Positions 55,235 through 62,122 of a DNA stretch of 64,000 nt are shown here, in pieces. The notes beneath the pieces were generated by a model, which saw nothing but the letters and a program-made list of their open reading frames with translations, was not told where the DNA came from and ran no database searches. The translations under genes and the position numbers were made by a program. Numbering within the stretch: the stretch's first letter is position 1; every line of letters starts with the position of its first letter. Origin of the DNA: Ralstonia pickettii (GTDB lineage Bacteria > Pseudomonadota > Gammaproteobacteria > Burkholderiales > Burkholderiaceae); NCBI RefSeq assembly GCF_001699815.1, contig NZ_MCGB01000104.1:31857-95856 (forward strand), in the 5' to 3' direction.

Positions 55235-56668
55235 TTACGGAACGTCGTTGGGGGCGATCCGTCCTTGCGCGATGAGCGCTGTCATCACCATGACCAGTTC
55301 GAACGTGCGGTCCTCGCTCACCGATTGGTGCTGTGCATCAAACCTCAGCACCGTGACACCGTCCAGCAGGGCTGTGATGAGCGTTGCGCGAGCCAGGCAT
55401 TCCCGCGCGGTTGCCGTCGCGTCGACTTCCCGGATGAGGTCGGCCCAGACCACCCGGTAGGCGGCATAGCCGTTTCTCACATGTTCACGCGTGATATCCG
55501 AATGCTGGGCCAGCGCCCACATCTCCGACCACAGCTGCTGCACAGCAGGAACACAGGTTTCCTCGAAGTTTTCTGCGGCAATTTCGAGCACGCGCTCCAG
55601 TGCCGGTTTGCCGCTCGGTTTGCCGATCTCCGAGTAGCGGTCCAGATAAGCCTGCCCCACCGCCTCCATCGTCGAGCGGAGCAAGTCGTCATGGGTCGGG
55701 AAATAGTTCTGAAGCGCCGATGGCAGGGTGCCGAGTTCTCTGGCTACCCGTGCCAGGGTGAAATTTGCATAGCCTTCCGTCGCCAGCAGGTTGGCGGCGG
55801 TGGAGATGATCTCGTTGATCTTCAGCTCTCTGCGTTTGCCCTGCGCCGTCGGCCTGTAATGGAAGGTGTCTTGAGTCGACTGACGCGCGCGCAATTCCAG
55901 TAGGGCCGGCTGCAGATATCCGTCAGATCCAAAAATGCTGACACGGGCATCGCTACCATCGTGCTGTGTGCGTGGACGACGAAGAGGGACCTCGCTTTGC
56001 AGCGTTGCTGCTGAAGCACTCACGACCAATTTGACGGCGCGTTTCCCAACACGAGCGAGCTCGACATAGTCTCTTCCGGGGTAATCGCCGTGGGAGGCGA
56101 ATAGCGTCATGCCGTCCATTTGGGCACCGATCACGGCGGCACGCACCAGACATTCTTCGTGACTCAACGTGGGATGCATTTCCGACAACAACTTCGCAAA
56201 GATGCTCCGAAAACGCGCCTGCATATCGTCCAGCAGTTCTGCGACAAAGGCTTCATGCGAAGCGAATGCCCAGATCTCCACCATGAATTTCGGCAGATCG
56301 GTTTCGTTGATGTTCTGGAAGATGCGATTGATCAGCGCGGAGCAACGTTGCGCTGCTCCCGTGCCCGGACGACTCGCAATTGCCGCGTAGTCCTCCATGA
56401 CCTCGCTCATATAGGCCGGGAGCGCCGTGCGCAGCAATTCTTCCGTCGTTCGAAAGTAGTACTGGAGATTTCCATGGGTGATGCCCATGCGATCCGCTAC
56501 ACGGCGTATCGCGAATCCGGCATAGCCGTCTTCTTGAAAGACCTGGCGCGCGGTTTCGATGATCTCGCGAATGCGCTGTTCCCGATTGCGCCGTGTTGAT
56601 GGGCGCACGGCGGACTTGGCTCCCTCCGAATGGTCAGGGGTTCCTTGCTTGACCGCGCTGTTTGGCAC
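55235..56668 (-). CDS. regulator with two TetR-type units in one chain
   Basis: A 477-residue protein about twice normal TetR length. Two separate TetR N-terminal helix-turn-helix domains are visible. The first, at residues about 31-79, contains IIETARQVFQEDGYAGFAI and HGNLQYYFRTTEELL. The second, at about 279-331, contains IISTAANLLATEGYANFTL and LPSALQNYFPTHDDLL. Each is followed by a helical ligand domain of similar layout. The second recognition region (RELGTLPSALQNYF) keeps the key Tyr-Phe. The start is the GTG at 56668, preceded by GGGAGAG. It lies between operons B and C and is the best candidate for the regulator of the three repeat-bearing promoters. Confidence 0.88.
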   Translation of the reverse strand: MPNSAVKQGTPDHSEGAKSAVRPSTRRNREQRIREIIETARQVFQEDGYAGFAIRRVADRMGITHGNLQYYFRTTEELLRTALPAYMSEVMEDYAAIASRPGTGAAQRCSALINRIFQNINETDLPKFMVEIWAFASHEAFVAELLDDMQARFRSIFAKLLSEMHPTLSHEECLVRAAVIGAQMDGMTLFASHGDYPGRDYVELARVGKRAVKLVVSASAATLQSEVPLRRPRTQHDGSDARVSIFGSDGYLQPALLELRARQSTQDTFHYRPTAQGKRRELKINEIISTAANLLATEGYANFTLARVARELGTLPSALQNYFPTHDDLLRSTMEAVGQAYLDRYSEIGKPSGKPALERVLEIAAENFEETCVPAVQQLWSEMWALAQHSDITREHVRNGYAAYRVVWADLIREVDATATARECLARATLITALLDGVTVLRFDAQHQSVSEDRTFELVMVMTALIAQGRIAPNDVP

Positions 56669-56705
56669 GTTGACTCTCCCGTGGCTTATACAAAAACTTC
56701 CGCAA

Positions 56706-56734
56706 ATTATAGGCCTATCCGACGGAATGGGAAA
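56706..56734 (-). promoter_or_regulatory. promoter of the double-TetR gene with a repeat-like site
   Basis: TATAAT (56711-56706, minus strand) is about 38 bp before the GTG. It overlaps the palindrome ATAGGCCTAT. Read on the + strand, 56710-56731 begins TAGGCC-N6-ACG, as in the 22-bp units, hinting at autoregulation. Confidence 0.5.
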
Positions 56735-56919
56735 AACGCTGCCGCTTTCTCTCACGTCCTTGTGTGCGAGCGATAACTGCTTCCTGACGCGCAGCGCTCG
56801 CGTGCGTCTTTAACGCGAGTCCCTCGCGGAGGACGTTCCCTGCCAACCTCGCGCTGCGAAACGCTTTCGGTGGTCTGCCGCGCCACACGGTAACTTGCAG
56901 CGAGCGAAGCTGAGCCAAC
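56735..56919. other. intergenic region between the tetR promoter and block C
   Basis: No gene seen. GC-rich, with some short inverted repeats of no clear meaning. Confidence 0.4.
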
Positions 56920-57044
56920 TCGACAGCGTTTGCGTCGCGCCCGGTCGGTGTTTTCCCTAACATGTTCTTCCTTGAGTGTAGGCCGTCACGCCGTTAATAT
57001 TAGGCCGTAATAACGTAATTAGAGGGCCAGTAATACGCTCATTC
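56920..57044 (+). promoter_or_regulatory. conserved promoter/operator block C
   Basis: Copy C of the block: TCGACAGCGTTTGCGTC at the left edge, TTTTCCCTA (56951-56959), -35 TTGAGT (56972-56977), 17 bp, -10 TAATAT (56995-57000), then the repeats. A transcript would start near 57007 and read operon C after a leader of about 280 nt. Confidence 0.85.
56979..57044 (+). repeat. three 22-bp direct repeats, set C
   Basis: Units start at 56979, 57001 and 57023, with GGCC at 56981, 57003 and 57025. The third unit is the most divergent (begins AGGGCC). Confidence 0.88.
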
Positions 57045-57286
57045 AAGGCGGGTGTCGGCCGCAGAATCGGGTGAGGAATTTCATGCGTCGCAGCGCTGGC
57101 TGCATGCGCAATGCATTTCGGAAAGTGCTGAACGGCTCCCAACTTGACGGTGAAACAGAAGGGCGGCGCCGCTTCTCTTTCGCCCGGATATGAGAGTCGG
57201 CTTCAACTGATGTGCAGCGCACCGTCGCGCATCGCTCCAGGTTTGATTTACGCAACCCTCAACAGACGAAGTCGTAGGAGGCAACC
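57045..57286 (+). other. operon C leader
   Basis: An untranslated leader of about 240 bp between block C and the small ORF. I see no gene, riboswitch or terminator in it. Confidence 0.4.
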
Positions 57287-57373
57287 ATGGCAAAGCACCC
57301 CGTCGTCGTGCATGGAGGGATGAAAGGCTTCGAAGAAACCGCGCTGGTCGCCCACATCTTGAGCCGGGATTGA
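57287..57373 (+). CDS. 28-residue ORF leading operon C
   Basis: The ATG at 57287 has a perfect AGGAGG five bases upstream and opens a frame of 28 codons (MAKHPVVVHGGMKGFEE and so on) ending at TGA 57371-57373. The ATG of the next gene is 11 bp after this stop, and that gene's GAGGAAG overlaps the stop. It may be a leader peptide, a small protein or the remnant of a longer gene. No family is recognised. Confidence 0.55.
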   Translation: MAKHPVVVHGGMKGFEETALVAHILSRD

Positions 57374-57384
57374 GGAAGTCCGAA

Positions 57385-58746
57385 ATGAGTACGAATCTTG
57401 AGCGTGGTAAAGAGCGAGCCGACCTGGGGAAGTATCGGGCGCTGGGCGGGTGGGTTGAAAAGCCCGACGACATGCAGCATGCGCTCGAGGGTAACGTCAG
57501 CGCGGATGTGGTGATTGCCGGTGCCGGTTTTGCAGGCCTTTCCGCGGCGCTGGAGCTCACCAGGCTGGGCGCGAACGTCGTTGTGATTGAGCGGGATTTC
57601 GCCGGCTTTGGTGCCAGCGGGCGCAACGCAGGCTATCTGGCCGGCGCCATGGCGCTCGAATACGATCTCATGTTCAGGGGCCTCAGCAAGGAGCGGGCGA
57701 CGCAGATCGTCCGCTACTACGACGACGCTGTCGGCTTCGTGGAAGACAAGCTCAAGGAACACGATATCGACTGCGAGTACGTGCAGTCCGGGTGGATTCG
57801 GGCGGGTGTCCATCCGTCGCAGGAAAAGAAGATCCGCGCCGATATGCTGGTCGGTACCGAACACGGCCACAAGTCGGAATTTCTCGATCACGCGCAAATG
57901 CGCGCACGCGGGATTCCACCGGCGTTTCTGTTTGGTGAATACACGCCGGCCGGAGGAACGCTCCACCCGGGCAAATACGTCATGGGGCTGCGGCGTGCCG
58001 CGCTGCGGGCTCGCGTGAAGCTCTACGAGAACACGCCGCTGCTGTCTTACACCGAAGGGCCGGTCATTCAGGTGAAGACTCCGCGCGGTAGCGTCAGCGC
58101 CCCGGTGCTGTTGCTGGCCACCAATGCCTACACCCCGCAGCTCGGTTTGCTTGCAAACAAGGTCGTGCCATTGCGGATCTCGGCAATTGAGACCGAATCG
58201 CTGTCCGCAGTGCAGTTGGCCTCGCTGGATTGGCCAAGGCGCGAAGGCATCGTGACGGGCCACTACAGCATGGAGAGCTTCCGGCTGACGGCACGTAACA
58301 CAATCATCTCCACCGTCAAGCGCATCCACTATCCGTACGGATCAGAAACGCCGAACGTGCCCGCCTACGACCAGTATCGAGCGCTGAGAGCAAACCTCCA
58401 TGAGCGTTTGCCCACCTTGAAGGACGTCGCATTGCGGCATTGCTGGAGCGGCTACATCAGCACCGCCGGCAACGCGCTTCCCGTGGTCGGCACCACCGGC
58501 GCAAACCAGAACATCTACTACACCGCCGGGTGTTCTGGCCATGGCCTGGCCAGTCAATCCATGCTCGGGAACATGCTCGCCCAGAAGATTCGCGGGTCCG
58601 AGCCGCCGCTGCTGGCAGCGTTGCGCTACGACACGCCCACGCTGCCGCCAGAGCCGTTCCGCTGGTGTCTCGTCAATGGGGCTCTGGCTGCGGCAAACAC
58701 ATTGGACGATCGATTGAACCGCAAGCTGCGGCACGCGGCAGCCTGA
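57385..58746 (+). CDS. FAD-dependent oxidoreductase (DAO family, PuuB-like)
   Basis: A 453-residue flavoprotein. The FAD fold is ADVVIAGAGFAGLSAALELTRLGANVVVIERD, followed by FGASGRNAGYLAG, as in gamma-glutamylputrescine oxidase and other amine-oxidising DAO members. The C-terminus has YISTAGNALPVVG and YYTAGCSGHGLASQSMLG. It probably oxidises a secondary or blocked amine in the cytoplasm (no signal peptide). The ATG at 57385 is chosen over an upstream TTG because GAGGAAG fits it. No glutamyl-polyamine synthetase is adjacent, so the PuuB substrate should not be assumed. Confidence 0.9.
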   Translation: MSTNLERGKERADLGKYRALGGWVEKPDDMQHALEGNVSADVVIAGAGFAGLSAALELTRLGANVVVIERDFAGFGASGRNAGYLAGAMALEYDLMFRGLSKERATQIVRYYDDAVGFVEDKLKEHDIDCEYVQSGWIRAGVHPSQEKKIRADMLVGTEHGHKSEFLDHAQMRARGIPPAFLFGEYTPAGGTLHPGKYVMGLRRAALRARVKLYENTPLLSYTEGPVIQVKTPRGSVSAPVLLLATNAYTPQLGLLANKVVPLRISAIETESLSAVQLASLDWPRREGIVTGHYSMESFRLTARNTIISTVKRIHYPYGSETPNVPAYDQYRALRANLHERLPTLKDVALRHCWSGYISTAGNALPVVGTTGANQNIYYTAGCSGHGLASQSMLGNMLAQKIRGSEPPLLAALRYDTPTLPPEPFRWCLVNGALAAANTLDDRLNRKLRHAAA

Positions 58747-58832
58747 AGGCGAGCGCTTTCACTGCAAAGCAACACGACGCCTTGGGCCGTTTTGCCGCTA
58801 TTCAGCCCTCAACATCAACGTGAGGTAACACC

Positions 58833-59711
58833 ATGTCCGTCAAGCGTTTCCCCAATTCAGCAGCGCCCTCTGAACTCGCGTCCGTCATTGAAGAAGACGG
58901 CGGTGCGATCGTGAAGGGCTTCCTCAGCCCCAGCCTGCTCGAACACCTGAAGAAGGACCTTCTTCCGATGCTCGAAACCACGCCGAATGGGGTGGACGAA
59001 TACTTTGCCGGTACGCAAACGCGGCGGCTGTCACGTCTGTTTGCCCGCACCGATCATATGGTCGACGTCGCGCTGAACCCGCTGTATCTCGAAACCGCAC
59101 GCCTCATTCTGCAGAAGCCGATCAAGCTCTGGAGCGGTGAGAACCAGGTCGAGGTGGCCCCCGATATTCAGGTGGGTGTGACGCAGGCTATCCAGATTCG
59201 ACCTGGTCAGGGCATGCAGCCGTTGCATCGCGACGATTCGGTCTGGCTGTGGCGGCACCCTGGCTACAAGCGGGAAGCTCGCGTGCAGATCATGATCGCC
59301 ATCACCGATTTCTCCGAAGAGAACGGCGGGACCTTGGTCATCCCGGGCAGCCACAAGTGGGATGACGAACGCATGCCAAAGCAGGAAGAGGCGATCCCGA
59401 CCTCGATGGAGGCAGGCGATGCACTGATCTTCATCGGTTCGACGTACCACGGCGGTGGTCAGAACCGGAGCAATGCGCCGCGCACGGGGCTGACCATGTC
59501 GTATGACCTCGCGATCCTGCGGCAGGAAGAGAACCACTACCTGACGTTGCCCATCGAGCGCGTCAAGCGCTTCCCTGAGGAAATGCAGCGGCTGCTCGGG
59601 TGGTCGTGCAGCACGACCTATGCAGGATTTGTCGAGCGCAACGGGGTGATGACCGACCCGCATGCGCTGCTCCAGCAGGACGACTTTGTCGAGGTTGGCC
59701 ACTTCGACTGA
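58833..59711 (+). CDS. phytanoyl-CoA dioxygenase (PhyH) family protein 2
   Basis: A 292-residue Fe(II)/2-oxoglutarate dioxygenase. The iron ligands are H-x-D in MQPLHRDDSVWLW and the distal His in STYHGGGQN. The 2-oxoglutarate Arg is probably in NAPRTGLTMSY. GTLVIPGSHKWDDER is a typical PhyH segment. GAGGTAAC precedes the ATG. Hydroxylation next to nitrogen by such enzymes can release an aldehyde, fitting the rest of the regulon. The substrate is unknown. Confidence 0.9.
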   Translation: MSVKRFPNSAAPSELASVIEEDGGAIVKGFLSPSLLEHLKKDLLPMLETTPNGVDEYFAGTQTRRLSRLFARTDHMVDVALNPLYLETARLILQKPIKLWSGENQVEVAPDIQVGVTQAIQIRPGQGMQPLHRDDSVWLWRHPGYKREARVQIMIAITDFSEENGGTLVIPGSHKWDDERMPKQEEAIPTSMEAGDALIFIGSTYHGGGQNRSNAPRTGLTMSYDLAILRQEENHYLTLPIERVKRFPEEMQRLLGWSCSTTYAGFVERNGVMTDPHALLQQDDFVEVGHFD

Positions 59712-59726
59712 CTCCAGTGCATCCGT

Positions 59727-59751
59727 CCTCCCCATGGAGCGCATGGGGAGG
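59727..59751 (+). other. perfect 10-bp hairpin between PhyH2 and the first amine oxidase module
   Basis: CCTCCCCATG (59727-59736) pairs with CATGGGGAGG (59742-59751) around GAGCG. No T run follows, so it is more likely an mRNA processing/stability element or the scar of a rearrangement than a terminator. It abuts the cytochrome remnant. Confidence 0.6.
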
Positions 59752-59868
59752 GCTCAGCCGCTTCAAGGGCGGTGCACGCAGCGATGTCACTGGCGCGATG
59801 CCAGGGGCGTCGGAGTGCTGTCGCGACAGGATATCGACGACTTTGCGCAATGCATCGCAAGCCAATAG
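59752..59868 (+). pseudogene. remnant of a cytochrome c C-terminus
   Basis: The sequence reads SRFKGGARSDVTGAMPGA and, after a frame change, LSRQDIDDFAQCIASQ-stop. It matches the end of the intact cytochrome at 61398-62087 (NNFKSGARRDATGSMTAV, LSQQDIDDLAHYIASR-stop). The spacer after it (CACGCAGATTTTTCAAG) is also nearly the same as that at 62091-62107. It is the leftover 3' end of a further amine oxidase-cytochrome module. Confidence 0.85.
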
Positions 59869-59904
59869 ATCACGCAGATTTTTCAAGTTAAGCCCGGGGG
59901 CAAG

Positions 59905-61401
59905 ATGGACGACATTGCAAAGAAACACGATGAGGCGCCGGAGGCGGCCGCGCTCACGCGGCGCGGCTTTCTCGGCATGGCCGCATCGGTGACGGCAGCG
60001 GCAACGGCGGCGGTACTGCCGAATGTGGCGAGCGCAGTCACTGCAGCAAGCGATAGCCGCGATGTGCTCGAGGTGGCCATCATCGGCGCGGGGCTGGCAG
60101 GCCTGACCGCGGCACGTGACCTGAAGCGTGCGGGGTGCGAGTCCTTCGTGGTGCTGGAGGCGCGCGACCGCGTTGGCGGACGGACCCTTAACCACGATCT
60201 CGGCAACGGCTACTTCTCGGAAGCGGGTGGCCAATGGATCGGGCCGGGCCAGACCGCGATTGCCAATCTGGCTCGCGAGCTGGGTGTCGGCACCTTCCTG
60301 ACGCACTGGGAGGGCGATTTAGTGATGCTTGCCGGCAACGCACGCACAACCCTCGCAAACGACGGCGGCTTTGACACGGATCCGAAGCTGCGGCGCGAGC
60401 TCGAGGAGATGGCCAGGAGCGTGCCGACCGCCGCACCGTGGACCTCACCGCGTGCTGCCGAGTTCGACGCCATGTCGCTAGCCGACTGGCTGGCAACCAA
60501 GCACCTCACACCGGAAGACCAAATCGGCTGGGCGCTTGCCGCGCAGCTGACGACGGGTACTGCACCGGAAAAACTATCGATGCTGCACTATCTGTCCCTG
60601 ATCAACTCGGCGGATTGCAATTACAGGCAGCTCGAAGCAATCAAGGGCGGTGCACAGGAGAGCCGCATCTCGGGCGGTTCGCAGATCCTGTCGATCAAGA
60701 TGGCCGAGGCGCTGGGCGACAAGGTGCGCCTGTCGACCCCGGTGCTGCGCATCGAGAACTGGCAGAACGGACCGGTGACCATCCATACCGCGAAGGGCGT
60801 GGTTCGCGCGCGCAGTTTGATCGTCGCGCTCTCGCCATCGCTGTGCAACCAGATCGCCTTCGATCCGCCGCTGCCGGAAAAGCGCCGCGAAATGCAGCGC
60901 CGCTGGCCTGCCTATGCGCCGATGCGCAAGACGGCGCATGTCTACAAGAAGGCGTTCTGGCGTGACAAGGGCTTGGACGGCATGCTCGTGCAATTGAAGG
61001 GGCCGGTCCAATTTGCCTACGACAACTCGCCGGAGGATGTCTCGTTCGGCGTGATCTCGGCCTTTGTGAACAACGGCGTGCTGCCGTCCGACCCCAAGGC
61101 TGCCGAAACCGAGCTCTCGCGCATCTATGCCCAGGCGTTTGGCGACGAAGCGCTGCATCCCGTCGCGTACCACGAGCACGACTGGGGCAAGGCTGACAAC
61201 TGGTCACTGAGCTGCACATCGCCCATCCCTCCGGGCTTTCTCACCAAGTACGGCGACGTGCTGCATCCGCCAATCGGCCGGTTGATCTGGGCGGGTACGG
61301 AAACCGCAGAAATCTGGATTACCACCATGGACGGCGCAATACGGTCGGGCCACAAGGCGGCATTGCAAGCGCTTCAGGCCGCGGCTGGGGGGAAAGCATG
61401 A
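59905..61401 (+). CDS. Tat-exported flavin monoamine oxidase/dehydrogenase, copy 1
   Basis: A 498-residue flavin amine oxidase. A Tat signal (LTRRGFLGMAASVTAAATAAV, RR at 19-20) directs it, folded with FAD, to the periplasm. The FAD fold is VAIIGAGLAGLTAARDL (GAGLAG at 61-66), then EARDRVGGRT and GGQWIGPGQT. The C-terminal flavin segment is LIWAGTETAEIW. A diheme cytochrome c gene overlaps its stop by 4 bp. Related enzymes such as nicotine oxidoreductase NicA2 use a cytochrome c rather than oxygen as electron acceptor, and the pairing suggests the same here. Substrate unknown. Confidence 0.92.
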   Translation: MDDIAKKHDEAPEAAALTRRGFLGMAASVTAAATAAVLPNVASAVTAASDSRDVLEVAIIGAGLAGLTAARDLKRAGCESFVVLEARDRVGGRTLNHDLGNGYFSEAGGQWIGPGQTAIANLARELGVGTFLTHWEGDLVMLAGNARTTLANDGGFDTDPKLRRELEEMARSVPTAAPWTSPRAAEFDAMSLADWLATKHLTPEDQIGWALAAQLTTGTAPEKLSMLHYLSLINSADCNYRQLEAIKGGAQESRISGGSQILSIKMAEALGDKVRLSTPVLRIENWQNGPVTIHTAKGVVRARSLIVALSPSLCNQIAFDPPLPEKRREMQRRWPAYAPMRKTAHVYKKAFWRDKGLDGMLVQLKGPVQFAYDNSPEDVSFGVISAFVNNGVLPSDPKAAETELSRIYAQAFGDEALHPVAYHEHDWGKADNWSLSCTSPIPPGFLTKYGDVLHPPIGRLIWAGTETAEIWITTMDGAIRSGHKAALQALQAAAGGKA

Positions 61402-62087
61402 TGAACACGAATACCACAACGAAATCACGCGGCCGCGGCAAGCGGATTCTGGTACTGGGAGGCGCGCTGCTGTTGGCCGCAGTGGTGGTCGGCGGCGTCA
61501 TGTACGGGCCGGAGTTCTATGGCCTGCTGCAGTTTGGCAAGCAGCTCGATCAGATCACGCAGGAGGACACGCGTGTCGGCGGTCCATGGCCACGCGTTAG
61601 CGAAGTGTGCGTGTCTTGCCATGGTTATGAGGGCAACGCACGCGCCCAGACTTATCCGCGCCTGGCGGGTCAGCCGGAGGCCTACCTCAAGAAGCAGCTC
61701 ACCGCCTTCGCCAGCGGCGAGCGCAGCAATTCGACTATGACGTCGCTGGCAGCGAGCATGTCGCAACACGAGATCGACGGCTTGGCGGCGCATTTCTCGA
61801 AGATGACGCCGTTGCCGAACACGACATTCCAGGCGGACCCGGCCCGCGTGGCGCGCGGCGAGGCGCTGGTTAAGGCCAACAACTGCGCCGCTTGTCACGG
61901 GCAGCAGCTGGAGGGCAAAGACCTGTATCCGCGACTGGCCGGGCAGGGTTACGGCTATCTGCGCGATCAGTTGAACAACTTCAAGAGCGGTGCGCGCCGC
62001 GATGCCACGGGTTCGATGACTGCGGTCGTCGGAGCGCTGTCGCAGCAGGATATCGACGACCTCGCGCACTACATCGCAAGCCGATAA
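61398..62087 (+). CDS. membrane-anchored diheme cytochrome c, copy 1
   Basis: A 229-residue cytochrome with one N-terminal membrane anchor (ILVLGGALLLAAVVVGGVMYG) and two c-type haem sites, CVSCH near residue 74 and CAACH near 157. Each site is followed by a YPRLAGQ segment, so the two halves are an internal duplication of the cytochrome c4 type. It starts inside the amine oxidase stop (ATGA), so the two proteins are made in step. It probably carries electrons from the periplasmic amine oxidase to the respiratory chain. Confidence 0.93.
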   Translation: MMNTNTTTKSRGRGKRILVLGGALLLAAVVVGGVMYGPEFYGLLQFGKQLDQITQEDTRVGGPWPRVSEVCVSCHGYEGNARAQTYPRLAGQPEAYLKKQLTAFASGERSNSTMTSLAASMSQHEIDGLAAHFSKMTPLPNTTFQADPARVARGEALVKANNCAACHGQQLEGKDLYPRLAGQGYGYLRDQLNNFKSGARRDATGSMTAVVGALSQQDIDDLAHYIASR

Positions 62088-62122
62088 ACCACGCAGATTT
62101 TTCAAGCTAGGCGGGAAGCAAG

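Noticed and set aside
55235..56755. Double-TetR start upstream of 56668
   Set aside because: The frame stays open to 56755, but that would cover the gene's own TATAAT; the GTG at 56668 has a good GGGAGAG site.
57385..58746. Assignment of the DAO-family gene as gamma-glutamylputrescine oxidase PuuB
   Set aside because: Sequence motifs allow many amine substrates and no PuuA, PuuC or PuuD partner is nearby; only the family is claimed.
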